Source: Treponema sp. (GTDB lineage Bacteria > Spirochaetota > Spirochaetia > Treponematales > Treponemataceae). From it: a DNA stretch of 64,000 nucleotides. The position numbers and the translations under genes were made by a program. Below are positions 16,888 through 24,362 of this stretch, piece after piece; position 1 is the stretch's first letter; each line of letters opens with the position of its first letter. The notes under the pieces are model-generated. The model saw only the letters and a list, made by a program, of their open reading frames with translations. It had not been told where the DNA came from and did not search any database. The stretch lies in contig JAFLSO010000001.1 of the NCBI GenBank assembly GCA_022510925.1, forward strand, positions 186,001-250,000, given 5' to 3'.

Positions 16888-18444
16888 TTAGTCGCCTCCT
16901 TTTGAAAGTGCCTTGAGCGGAGTGATTTTTAGCGCGGAGGAGACGGGGTATATGTTGCTTAGAAAACTTCCCGCCACCGCGATTATGAGCGTGGTCATGA
17001 CTATAAGCGCCGTGGGGCTGAACTGTATCTGTCCTCCGCCCAGAATCATTTTCGCGAAATCATTTGTGATTGTGAGCTCCAGGCTGTTGAAAACCGCTAT
17101 GGCTATGAATGCGAGCATTACGCCCGCGAGCGCGGAGACAAAGGTTATGAGCGTGGCCTCGGTATAGAACAGGGCGCGGACGAACGATTTCTCCGCTCCT
17201 ATGGCGCGCATCGTTCCTATCTCTCCCGTGCGCTCTATTATGGAGACCACCATGGTGTTCATTATTATGATGAACACGACCACGGCAAGGATTATGACCA
17301 GTATGTTGAAAAGTATGTTTATGCCCGCGAGCGAGTCCGTGTAAGAGGCGGCGGCTCTTTTCCAGTTCATGGCGTGGGCGTCTATGCCCAGTTCCTTGAA
17401 CCTGCGGTTAAGCTCCGCCGTAATTTTGTCCGCCTCCTGCGGATTTGATAATTTGGCCTGGACGTAATGCCAGCTGCCTTCCGCGCTCCTGTTAAGCTCA
17501 TCGCGCAGGGTGGTGTCGCCCAGAATGGAGTTGAAGTCCACGTCGTTGATGGAAAGGATGTTGCTGCCGTCAGAGTTTATCATGTCGCCGAAAAAGTCAT
17601 CATCCCCGCCGGAGCCGAACAAATCATCTTCTGAGAACGCGCTGAGCTCTGTGTCTATGCCGGATGGAAGCCCCTCCGCGAAACCGCTTGCGTAGGTCAG
17701 GTTTCCGAACGTGCGCGCGAAGCCGGGCGAGCAGTAGATGGTCTGGAACATGGCGCTGTGCTCGTTCGCGGGAGTAAAGAATCCCACCACTTTTGCCTCG
17801 CGCACAATGCCCGATGTGTTCGCTCCTGCCACCAGGACTGTGTCGCCCACGTTAAGCTCTTCCTTCCAGAATTTCTGGAACCGCGTCTTTATCCTGGTGT
17901 CAATGAAAAGCTCGTTCTCGGTGCTGGCGGGATCCAGGATTCTGCCTTCCGTTATGTGCTGCCCGCCGAACATATCGAAGTAAGTTCCTTCCTCGCCTGC
18001 AAAAAGCATGAACACCGGCGCGTCCATAAAACTTACGGAGTCGTCATCCAGAAAACTCGCGAAGTCCACCTCCAGTCCTTTTACGATAAGGGCTTTGGCG
18101 GAGATAAGTTTTGTGGTGCGGCTTATGTCTTTGAATTCGGCAAGGACATCCTCCACCTCGTGCAAGTCCGTGAGCGCGGGAATCTGGGGTATGTCGCCCG
18201 TAATGGAAATCTCGTTCGCTCCGAAAATGTCGGCGATGGTTCCCTCAGGAGGAATAGCGCCTATGGTTATGTCGCCCGTGTAGTTGGCCCTGAAATCTTT
18301 CTCAAGTCCGCGGTTCACGGACTCCAGGAAGGAGTTCCCTAAAATCACTATGGCGCTTCCGAACGTTATGAAAAGCGAGATGATGATGGTCTTGGTCCTG
18401 TGCGCTCGTAAATTTTTCAGAGCGAGCTTTAAAATCACGCCCAT
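16888..18444 (-). CDS. FtsX/MacB-type ABC transporter permease (first), with acidic loop motif
   Basis: 518 aa: N-terminal helix (TIIISLFITFGSAIVILGNSFL), a long periplasmic domain (about residues 40-380) and three C-terminal helices with RTGEIGTMRAIGAEKSFVRALFYTEATLITF, as in the MacB/LolCE group. It is about 70 residues longer than its partner. Much of the extra length is an acidic low-complexity segment near residues 269-287 with EDDLFGSG followed by GDDDFFGD, resembling the mature N-terminus of the barrel protein encoded at the end of the operon. It begins 3 bp after the ATPase stop. Substrate unknown; lipoprotein or lipid export is the family expectation. Confidence 0.9.
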   Translation of the reverse strand: MGVILKLALKNLRAHRTKTIIISLFITFGSAIVILGNSFLESVNRGLEKDFRANYTGDITIGAIPPEGTIADIFGANEISITGDIPQIPALTDLHEVEDVLAEFKDISRTTKLISAKALIVKGLEVDFASFLDDDSVSFMDAPVFMLFAGEEGTYFDMFGGQHITEGRILDPASTENELFIDTRIKTRFQKFWKEELNVGDTVLVAGANTSGIVREAKVVGFFTPANEHSAMFQTIYCSPGFARTFGNLTYASGFAEGLPSGIDTELSAFSEDDLFGSGGDDDFFGDMINSDGSNILSINDVDFNSILGDTTLRDELNRSAEGSWHYVQAKLSNPQEADKITAELNRRFKELGIDAHAMNWKRAAASYTDSLAGINILFNILVIILAVVVFIIIMNTMVVSIIERTGEIGTMRAIGAEKSFVRALFYTEATLITFVSALAGVMLAFIAIAVFNSLELTITNDFAKMILGGGQIQFSPTALIVMTTLIIAVAGSFLSNIYPVSSALKITPLKALSKGGD

Positions 18445-18447
18445 GAT

Positions 18448-19299
18448 TTATTCCGCCTCCCCGTAAACGTCGCTCCCGGTTTTGTGCTCGTCGCTGGTTA
18501 TCTTTCCGTCAAGCAGATGCACCACGTGGTCGCACATGCCCACTATGCGCGCGTCATGCGTGGAGAAAATGAATGTGGTCATAAGCTCCTTGTCGCGGTT
18601 AAGCGTTTTCATGAGGCTGAGAATCTGCTTTGAGTTGGCGCTGTCCAGGTTGGCGGTAGGCTCGTCTGCCAGAATGACAGGTGCCTTTGTGACCAAGGCG
18701 CGCGCTATGGCAACACGCTGCCTTTGTCCGCCTGAAAGCTCGCTGGATTTATGGTCGCGCCATTCCGTGAGACCCACTTTCTCTATGAGGAAATTTATCC
18801 AGTCCTCCTTCTCTTTTTTAGAGAAATCGTCCACGGGACTTTTTGCCATGGGATTCTTGCTTTTTATTAGAAGCGGGAATTCTATGTTCTCGTAGACGTT
18901 AAGCACGGGAATCAGATTGAAAGTCTGGAAGATGAAACCCAGATGCGCCCTGCGCAGACCCGTGATCCGTCTGTCCAGTTTGGAGGGGATGGAGGCGCGC
19001 TGTTTTTTTCTGGAATTTTTCTCACCGCCTGAGGATGCCCATCTGCTGTCCTTTACCTCGGCCTCGCTAAGATTCACACCCGCGTAAACATCGGTGCCGT
19101 CTATGATTATGGAGCCTGAGCTGGGTAAGTCTATCAGGCCTATCATGTTCAGTATCGTGGATTTTCCTGAGCCGCTGGGACCGGATATGGCCGCGAATTC
19201 GCCGCGCTCCACGCTGAACGAGACGTCCTTTACCGCCTGAACCTCTTGTTTTCCGAGCGGATAGTTTTTGCATAAGTTGGAGATTGTTATAACAGACAT
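18448..19299 (-). CDS. ABC transporter ATP-binding protein (LolD/MacB type)
   Basis: 283 aa. Walker A GPSGSGKST near residue 40, Q-loop FIFQTFNLIP near 122, signature ELSGGQRQRVAIARA and Walker B VILADEPTANLD, then the H-loop STHD. These match LolD/MacB ATPases that energise FtsX-type permeases. Between the usual DGTDVY block and the RRAHLGFIFQ block there is a basic, Ser-rich insertion of about 30 residues (KDSRWASSGGEKNSRKKQR), making it about 50 residues longer than LolD. First gene of the five-gene operon, with AAGGAG before the ATG and its own promoter. Confidence 0.93.
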   Translation of the reverse strand: MSVITISNLCKNYPLGKQEVQAVKDVSFSVERGEFAAISGPSGSGKSTILNMIGLIDLPSSGSIIIDGTDVYAGVNLSEAEVKDSRWASSGGEKNSRKKQRASIPSKLDRRITGLRRAHLGFIFQTFNLIPVLNVYENIEFPLLIKSKNPMAKSPVDDFSKKEKEDWINFLIEKVGLTEWRDHKSSELSGGQRQRVAIARALVTKAPVILADEPTANLDSANSKQILSLMKTLNRDKELMTTFIFSTHDARIVGMCDHVVHLLDGKITSDEHKTGSDVYGEAE

Positions 19300-19325
19300 G
19301 GTTGCTCCTTGATTAAAGTAGGTAC

Positions 19326-19354
19326 ATTCTATAGAAATAAGGGCTTTTGCACAA
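19326..19354 (-). promoter_or_regulatory. Sigma-70 promoter of the export operon
   Basis: TTGTGC (19349-19354), 17-bp spacer, TAGAAT (19326-19331), upstream of the AAGGAG and ATG 19299. Confidence 0.65.
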
Positions 19355-19360
19355 TGGTAA

Positions 19361-19392
19361 GCGGGCGGAGGACCATGTCATGCTCCGCCCGC
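19361..19392 (-). terminator. Hairpin after serA
   Basis: Perfect 10-bp stem GCGGGCGGAG / CTCCGCCCGC with a 12-nt loop, 14 bp after the serA stop. The following minus-strand sequence (TTACCATTG) has only a weak T tract, so it may be an imperfect terminator or an mRNA 3'-end stabiliser. Confidence 0.55.
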
Positions 19393-19405
19393 AGGATTCA
19401 GGACG

Positions 19406-20584
19406 CTATGCGAAGATGGGGCGCACGTTTATAACGCCGTCAATCTTTGAGAGGGAAGCGACGGTCTCATCGTCCACTCTTCCGTCCACGTCTATGAGTG
19501 CGTAAGCAAGGTCCGCGCGGTTCTGGTCAACCATGCCGCTTATGTTCAGTTTTGCGGAGCCCAGCACGCTTGTGAACTGCGCTATCATGTTGGGGACATT
19601 CTTATGCGCTATGCAGAGCCTGGTTCCGTTTGCGGGAATGGGCTCGTCCATCCTGCACTTGGGGAAATTCACGCTGTTCTTTATGGCGCCTGTCTCAAGG
19701 AAGTCACGCAGCTCCTTTACCGCCATGACTGCGCAGTTGTCCTCCGCCTCAGGTGTGCTTGCCCCCAGATGCGGCATGCAGATTATCCTGCTGTTGTTCA
19801 GAAGCTCCTCCGCGGCGAAGTCCGTGACCATGCAGGAGATTTTTCCTGAGTTTATGGCGCTGAGGACATCCTCGTTGTTCACAAGCCCGCCGCGCGCTAT
19901 GTTTATTATGCGCACTCCGTCCTTCATGTTCTTTATTGTGCCCGCGTTGATGAGGCCCTTTGTGTCGGGGGTCTCAGGCACGTGGACCGTGATGTAGTCC
20001 GCCTTGGCAAAGAGTGTGTCCAGCGTCTCGGCATGCTTTACCTCTGATTTAAGGCTCCATGCGGCGTCCACGGAGAGGAACGGGTCGTAGCCTATGACGT
20101 TCATGCCAAGCTCTATGGCGGTGTTCGCCACCATGGCTCCTATGGCACCGAGCCCTATCACTCCCAGGGTTTTTCCCTTCACTTCCTGTCCTATGAAATT
20201 CTTCTTTCCTTTTTCCGCAAGGCCCGCAATCTCCGCGCCTTTCCCCGCCAGTGTGTCCGTCCATTTGTTGGCGGCTATGACCGGGCGGCTGGCAAGCAGA
20301 AGCGACATGATTACAAGCTCCTTTACGGCGTTTGCGTTTGCTCCGGGAGTGTTGAACACCACCACGCCTTTCTGCGTAAGCTCCTTTACCGGGATGTTGT
20401 TCACTCCTGCGCCCGCGCGCGCTATCGCCTTTACAGTGGGGTCCAGTTTCTCGTTCAGCATGTCGTGGCTTCTTACCAGAATCGCGTCAGGCTTCATTAT
20501 TTCGCTCGCAATCTCATAATCATCGCGCGGAAAATTATCAAGTCCCTTGGCGCTTATTCTGTCTAAAGTCTGAATCTTATACAT
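19406..20584 (-). CDS. serA: D-3-phosphoglycerate dehydrogenase
   Basis: 392 aa. The NAD-binding domain has GLGAIGAMVANTAIELGMNVIGYDP near residue 145, the catalytic Arg/Glu/His region includes NIARGGLVNNEDVL and MPHLGASTPEAEDNCAVMA, and a C-terminal ACT-like domain (about 320-392) could bind serine. It oxidises 3-phosphoglycerate with NAD+ in the first step of serine synthesis. It lies 45 bp after serC with AAGGAGAAA before the ATG, so the two are one operon. Rex-type operators in front of serC suggest control by the NADH/NAD+ ratio, fitting an NAD+-using step. No serB is in the window. Confidence 0.93.
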   Translation of the reverse strand: MYKIQTLDRISAKGLDNFPRDDYEIASEIMKPDAILVRSHDMLNEKLDPTVKAIARAGAGVNNIPVKELTQKGVVVFNTPGANANAVKELVIMSLLLASRPVIAANKWTDTLAGKGAEIAGLAEKGKKNFIGQEVKGKTLGVIGLGAIGAMVANTAIELGMNVIGYDPFLSVDAAWSLKSEVKHAETLDTLFAKADYITVHVPETPDTKGLINAGTIKNMKDGVRIINIARGGLVNNEDVLSAINSGKISCMVTDFAAEELLNNSRIICMPHLGASTPEAEDNCAVMAVKELRDFLETGAIKNSVNFPKCRMDEPIPANGTRLCIAHKNVPNMIAQFTSVLGSAKLNISGMVDQNRADLAYALIDVDGRVDDETVASLSKIDGVINVRPIFA

Positions 20585-20629
20585 AAATTTCTCCTTGAGC
20601 GTAAGTCTTGTGGCCGGCCAGCATAAAGC

Positions 20630-21760
20630 TCAGCGGTTCTCCTCTGCGAATCTCCCCATGAAATCCACGAGCGCTTTTACTCCGTCCAATGTCATGGCGT
20701 TGTAAATGGACGCTCTCATTCCTCCCACCAGCCGGTGTCCTTTTAAGTTCACTAGTCCCGCGGCCTCCGCCTCCCTCACGAACTTGCCGTTAATCTCTTT
20801 CTCTTTGGCGGCGGCGCTCTGGTCGTCTGCGGCATGGTCTGAGTATTTTGTGAGGAAAGGCACGTTCATCATGCTGCGGCTTCCTTTTTCCGCGGTGGCG
20901 TGATAAAAATCGCTTGTGTCCAGGAAGTCATAGAGATAGTCCGACTTTTCCCTGTTGCGCGCCAGCATGCCCTCCGCGCCCCCGTTCCTCTCTATCCAGT
21001 GAAGGACTTTCCCCAGCACATATATGGTGTAGCAGGGCGGGGTGTTGTACATGGAGCCGTTGTCGGCGTGAGTTTTGTAGCAGAGCATGGCAGGAGTTCC
21101 CGGAAGGCATTCCTCCTCCCCGCATATCAAATCCTCGCGTATGATGACGAGCGTGACGCCGGCGGGTGCGAGGTTCTTCTGTGCGCCCGCGAACAAAAGG
21201 CCGAACTTTGACACGTCCAGCGGCTCGCTCAGCACGCAGCTTGAGATATCCGCCACAAGCGGAATGCCGTCTGTCTCGGGAATGTATCCGTAGCGCGTTC
21301 CCATTATAGTGTTGTTAAGGCAGATGTATGCGTAGTCGTAGCCGCCGCTTATTCTCTGCACCTGCGGAATGTACGAGTAGTTCCTGTCCTTGCTTGAGGC
21401 TATCACGTCCACGTCTATCCCCAGTCTTTTTGCCTCGGCCGCTGCTTTTTTTGCCCACACGCCGGTCTCTATGTACGCCGCCTTTCTGTGGGCGCGGGCC
21501 AGGTTCTCCGCGACCATGGCGAACTGCGTGGAGCCTCCGCCCTGCAGGAAAAGCACTTTATAGTTGTCAGGCACGCCCATGAGTTTTCTGACCATGCTCT
21601 CCGCGTCCTGTATGATGGGCTCGTAATCTTTTGAGCGGTGGCTCATCTCCATAACGGACTGCCCGCTTCCGTTGAAGTCCAGCATCTCGTCCGCGCACTC
21701 TTTAAGCACTTCCTCGGGCAGGGCGCTGGGTCCCGCGCTGAAATTGTAAACTCTGGCCAT
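20630..21760 (-). CDS. serC: Phosphoserine aminotransferase
   Basis: 376 aa. It is a fold-type I PLP enzyme: N-terminus YNFSAGPSALPEEVL, PLP-binding Lys in FAGAQKNLAPAGVTLVII near residue 193, GGMRASIYNAM near the C-terminus. It converts 3-phosphohydroxypyruvate and glutamate to phosphoserine. First gene of serC-serA; AAGGAGAAAATT precedes the ATG. Its 95-nt leader holds a Rex-type palindrome and its promoter is strong. Confidence 0.96.
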   Translation of the reverse strand: MARVYNFSAGPSALPEEVLKECADEMLDFNGSGQSVMEMSHRSKDYEPIIQDAESMVRKLMGVPDNYKVLFLQGGGSTQFAMVAENLARAHRKAAYIETGVWAKKAAAEAKRLGIDVDVIASSKDRNYSYIPQVQRISGGYDYAYICLNNTIMGTRYGYIPETDGIPLVADISSCVLSEPLDVSKFGLLFAGAQKNLAPAGVTLVIIREDLICGEEECLPGTPAMLCYKTHADNGSMYNTPPCYTIYVLGKVLHWIERNGGAEGMLARNREKSDYLYDFLDTSDFYHATAEKGSRSMMNVPFLTKYSDHAADDQSAAAKEKEINGKFVREAEAAGLVNLKGHRLVGGMRASIYNAMTLDGVKALVDFMGRFAEENR

Positions 21761-21821
21761 AATTTTCTCCTTGTGTATGAATCCTGTCCGCGGGGCGTCT
21801 CCCGTGGCGGCGAGGATTTTT

Positions 21822-21839
21822 TTGTGAATTTTATCACAG
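21822..21839 (-). promoter_or_regulatory. Rex-type operator, proximal (serC leader)
   Basis: TTGTGA-N6-TCACAG, an 18-bp near-perfect palindrome matching the Rex consensus TTGTGAA-N4-TTCACAA in its outer arms. It lies about +17 to +34 relative to the predicted serC start, where a bound repressor would block transcription. Confidence 0.7.
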
Positions 21840-21861
21840 TATTCTGTCTTGTTTATATCTG

Positions 21862-21890
21862 ATTTTATAGGGATTTTAGCCTTTAGTCAA
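21862..21890 (-). promoter_or_regulatory. Sigma-70 promoter of serC-serA
   Basis: TTGACT (21885-21890), 17-bp spacer, TAAAAT (21862-21867); predicted start about 21855. Confidence 0.7.
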
Positions 21891-21956
21891 AAATAAATTC
21901 CGCGTTCCGGCTCTGGCGCGCTGAATTCCAGTGATTTTTAATGATTTTTGCGTTTA

Positions 21957-21974
21957 TTGTGATTTTTCTCACAT
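21957..21974 (-). promoter_or_regulatory. Rex-type operator, distal
   Basis: TTGTGA-N6-TCACAT, an 18-bp palindrome of the same form as the proximal site, 135 bp from it and about 100 bp upstream of the serC start. Two sites flanking the promoter would allow cooperative or looping repression. Confidence 0.6.
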
Positions 21975-22017
21975 TATGCGGGCCTTAACCTGACGCGCCT
22001 TCTGCCTCCGATGCGCC

Positions 22018-22641
22018 TTATGATTCGGCGGCGGATGCGTTCCTGGCGGAGAGAAGCTCCAGGGCCGTGAGCAGGGAGACGTTCTCCACCGCTATGCCTT
22101 TAGGCACATGGAGCACGCACGGGGTGTAGTTTACTATCCCGCGTATACCGCATCCTGCAAGCCTTTCCGCCGTCTCCTGCGCCTCTGACGGAGGAGAGCT
22201 CAGTATGGCGTACCTTATGCCTTCCTCCGCTATTATCTGCTCCAGTTTGGTGGTGGGATGGAGGGGGAATGAGGAGCGCAGGACCTCGGTGCGGTTCACG
22301 TTGGAGTCGAATCCCGCCACAATCGTAAAGGGCGATGACTCAAGCTCCGTGCTCTCAAGCAGCATCTGCCCCATTCGCCCCAGTCCCACTATGCAGCACT
22401 TTTTTCTCTCCGTTCCCGTACCGAGCATAATGCCCAGGGCGCTCCGCAGGTCAGAGACTTTGTAGCCGTTTGATGCACCGCATTTTACGCCCAGCAGGGA
22501 TATGTCCTTTCTGGCCAGGGCCGAGCCCCAGCCCGTAAGACGCTCTATCTCCTGTGAGGTGATTTGCTTTTCCTTGTACTCTGCAAGAAGCCTGCCCAGA
22601 AGCACGAGCCGCCTCTGCGAGGGTTCCGGTATGTTTTCCAT
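22018..22641 (-). CDS. rex: Redox-sensing transcriptional repressor Rex
   Basis: 207 aa. An N-terminal winged helix (RRLVLLGRLLAEYKEKQITSQEIERLTGWGSALARKDIS, with the Rex-type ARKDIS recognition helix) is followed by a Rossmann domain with GLGRMGQML near residue 85 that binds NADH. Rex leaves its operators when NADH is high. The gene follows the carboxyltransferase by 99 bp with no clear promoter or Shine-Dalgarno of its own, and that gap contains competing hairpins. It directly precedes the two Rex-type palindromes and serC-serA. Confidence 0.93.
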   Translation of the reverse strand: MENIPEPSQRRLVLLGRLLAEYKEKQITSQEIERLTGWGSALARKDISLLGVKCGASNGYKVSDLRSALGIMLGTGTERKKCCIVGLGRMGQMLLESTELESSPFTIVAGFDSNVNRTEVLRSSFPLHPTTKLEQIIAEEGIRYAILSSPPSEAQETAERLAGCGIRGIVNYTPCVLHVPKGIAVENVSLLTALELLSARNASAAES

Positions 22642-22666
22642 GCTGCTTTGAGTGTGCCTGTGCTTG

Positions 22667-22735
22667 GAAGCGGGATTACGGTCTGCTTCCGCGGGGAAAC
22701 CCCGCTTTTATGCGGGGCCTTTGGCGGGCAAAGGA
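22667..22735 (-). promoter_or_regulatory. Cluster of overlapping hairpins between carboxyltransferase gene and rex
   Basis: On the minus strand: CCTTTG-CCCGC-CAAAGG, then CCCCGC-ATAAAA-GCGGGG, whose right arm can instead pair with an immediately following CCCCGC (GCGGGG-TTT-CCCCGC), then GGAAGC...GCTTCC. Mutually exclusive stems without a long T run suggest an attenuator, processing site or weak terminator controlling read-through into rex. Confidence 0.45.
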
Positions 22736-22740
22736 ATTTG

Positions 22741-24240
22741 CTACAGCGGTATGTTGCCGTGCTTTTTTGCGGGGGCAACGCTCTGCGCCTTGTCCGAAAG
22801 GAATTCCAAACTTCTGGCTATGCGCGCTCTGGTCTCCGCGGGGTCTATTATCTCGCTTATGTAGTCGCGCTGTGCCGCCACAGTGGGCGTCATTATGGTG
22901 TCGCGGTATTCCTGGGACTTCTGCGCCACAAGCTGCGCCTGCGCCGGATCTTTCATCTCCTTTGCGTAAAGGATTCCCAGCGCGCCCTCCGCTCCCATGA
23001 CCGCTATCTCCGCCTTGGGCCATGCGTACACGAAGTCCGCGCCCAGATGCTTGGAGCACATGGCTATGTATGCGCCGCCGTAAGCCTTGCGCGTGATGAG
23101 CGTTACCTTGGGGACCGTGGCCTCGCTGTAAGCGTATATGACTTTGGCTCCGTGGCGGATTATTCCTTTCTGCTCTTCGTCGGGGCCGGGCAGGAATCCG
23201 GGAACGTCCACGAACGTTACGAGCGGGATGTTGAAGCTGTCGCAGTAGCGGACGAACCTGGCGATTTTATCAGATGCATCGCAGTTTAAAAGTCCGCCCA
23301 GGAACGCGGGATTGTTTGCGACTATGCCCACGCTTTTGCCCTCTATCTTTGCGAATCCCACCACGCTCACCTGCGCGAATTCCGGCATCAGCTCAAAGAA
23401 GCTGTCATCGTCCACCACGCAGTCAATCACGTCGCGGATGTCGTAGCCTTTCTTGCTTTCCTCAGGTATTATCTCCGCTATTTTCCTGCTCTTCTTGTGC
23501 TCGTCGAATTTGAATTTCTCCTGCGCCACAATCTCCTCGCCGTAATAGTGGGGGATGTAATCCAGAAGCTTCCGCACTTTCTCATAGCACTCTTTCTCCG
23601 TTCCGCACCTGAAGTGCGCCACTCCGCTTTTCTGCGAATGGATGGCGGCCCCTCCCAGGTCCTCGGCGCTTATGTCCATGTACATGACGCTCTTAACCAC
23701 TTTGGGCCCGGTTATGAACATCTGGCTTATGGAGTCCACCGCGAATATGAAGTCAGTTATTCCGGGGGAGTAGACGGCGCCGCCCGCGCACGGACCTGCT
23801 ATTATGCTTATCTGGGGGACCGCGCCGCTGGCGCGCACGTTCTGATAGAAAAGGTCCCCGTAACCGCAGAGAGCGTCCACGCCCTCCTGTATGCGCGCCC
23901 CGCCGGAATCGTTCACGCCGATGACCGGGCATTTTGCCTCTATAGCCTTGGAAATCAGCTCCGCGATTTTCTGCCCGTGGACTTTTCCAAGCGAGCCGCC
24001 CTGCACGGTGAAGTCCTGCGCGTAGACCGCCACTTTCTTGCCGTTGATTTTTCCGAATCCCGTGATTACGCCGTCATACGGAATGTCTTTTGTCTCCATG
24101 CCGAAACTGGTGCATGTGTGGCGCGCGCCGGAATAAATCTCGCAGAATGAGTCCTTGTCGCAGAGGGCGTTTATGCGCTCTATCGCGTGAAGCTTTCCTT
24201 TCTCGTGTTGTTTTTCGATATTGTAATTAAAATGTGCCAT
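22741..24240 (-). CDS. Biotin-dependent acyl-CoA carboxyltransferase (MmdA/PccB type)
   Basis: 499 aa. It has the two crotonase-like halves of carboxyltransferase alpha/beta subunits: NDSGGARIQEGVDALCGYGDLF near residue 130, IAGPCAGGAVYSPGITDF, GPKVVKSVMYMDISAEDLGGA, and in the second half TFVDVPGFLPGPDEEQKGIIRHGAKVIYAYSEATVPKVTLITRKAYGGAYIAM. Members are propionyl- or acetyl-CoA carboxylase subunits, or the alpha subunit of sodium-pumping methylmalonyl-CoA decarboxylase; the sequence does not decide. No biotin carrier or biotin carboxylase is adjacent. ATG 24240 lies 3 nt from the predicted transcription start, with no Shine-Dalgarno. Confidence 0.9.
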   Translation of the reverse strand: MAHFNYNIEKQHEKGKLHAIERINALCDKDSFCEIYSGARHTCTSFGMETKDIPYDGVITGFGKINGKKVAVYAQDFTVQGGSLGKVHGQKIAELISKAIEAKCPVIGVNDSGGARIQEGVDALCGYGDLFYQNVRASGAVPQISIIAGPCAGGAVYSPGITDFIFAVDSISQMFITGPKVVKSVMYMDISAEDLGGAAIHSQKSGVAHFRCGTEKECYEKVRKLLDYIPHYYGEEIVAQEKFKFDEHKKSRKIAEIIPEESKKGYDIRDVIDCVVDDDSFFELMPEFAQVSVVGFAKIEGKSVGIVANNPAFLGGLLNCDASDKIARFVRYCDSFNIPLVTFVDVPGFLPGPDEEQKGIIRHGAKVIYAYSEATVPKVTLITRKAYGGAYIAMCSKHLGADFVYAWPKAEIAVMGAEGALGILYAKEMKDPAQAQLVAQKSQEYRDTIMTPTVAAQRDYISEIIDPAETRARIARSLEFLSDKAQSVAPAKKHGNIPL

Positions 24241-24249
24241 AGTGGAAAA

Positions 24250-24278
24250 AGTGTATCATCTGTGACGTAAAAAGTCAA
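24250..24278 (-). promoter_or_regulatory. Sigma-70 promoter of the carboxyltransferase gene
   Basis: TTGACT (24273-24278), 17-bp spacer, TACACT (24250-24255); predicted start 24243, a 3-nt leader. Confidence 0.7.
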
Positions 24279-24279
24279 C

Positions 24280-24304
24280 ATGACAAAAAATGTAATTTTG
24301 TCAT
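24280..24304. promoter_or_regulatory. 25-bp palindrome upstream of the carboxyltransferase promoter
   Basis: ATGACAAAA-N7-TTTTGTCAT, perfect 9-bp arms, abutting the -35. AT-rich and without a T run beyond, so it looks like an operator and not a terminator. Regulator unknown. Confidence 0.5.
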
Positions 24305-24362
24305 AAAGAGGGCCGTGAGCGTTCCGGGCGCCGGACTTTCGCTCGCGCGGGAATTCACCGTC

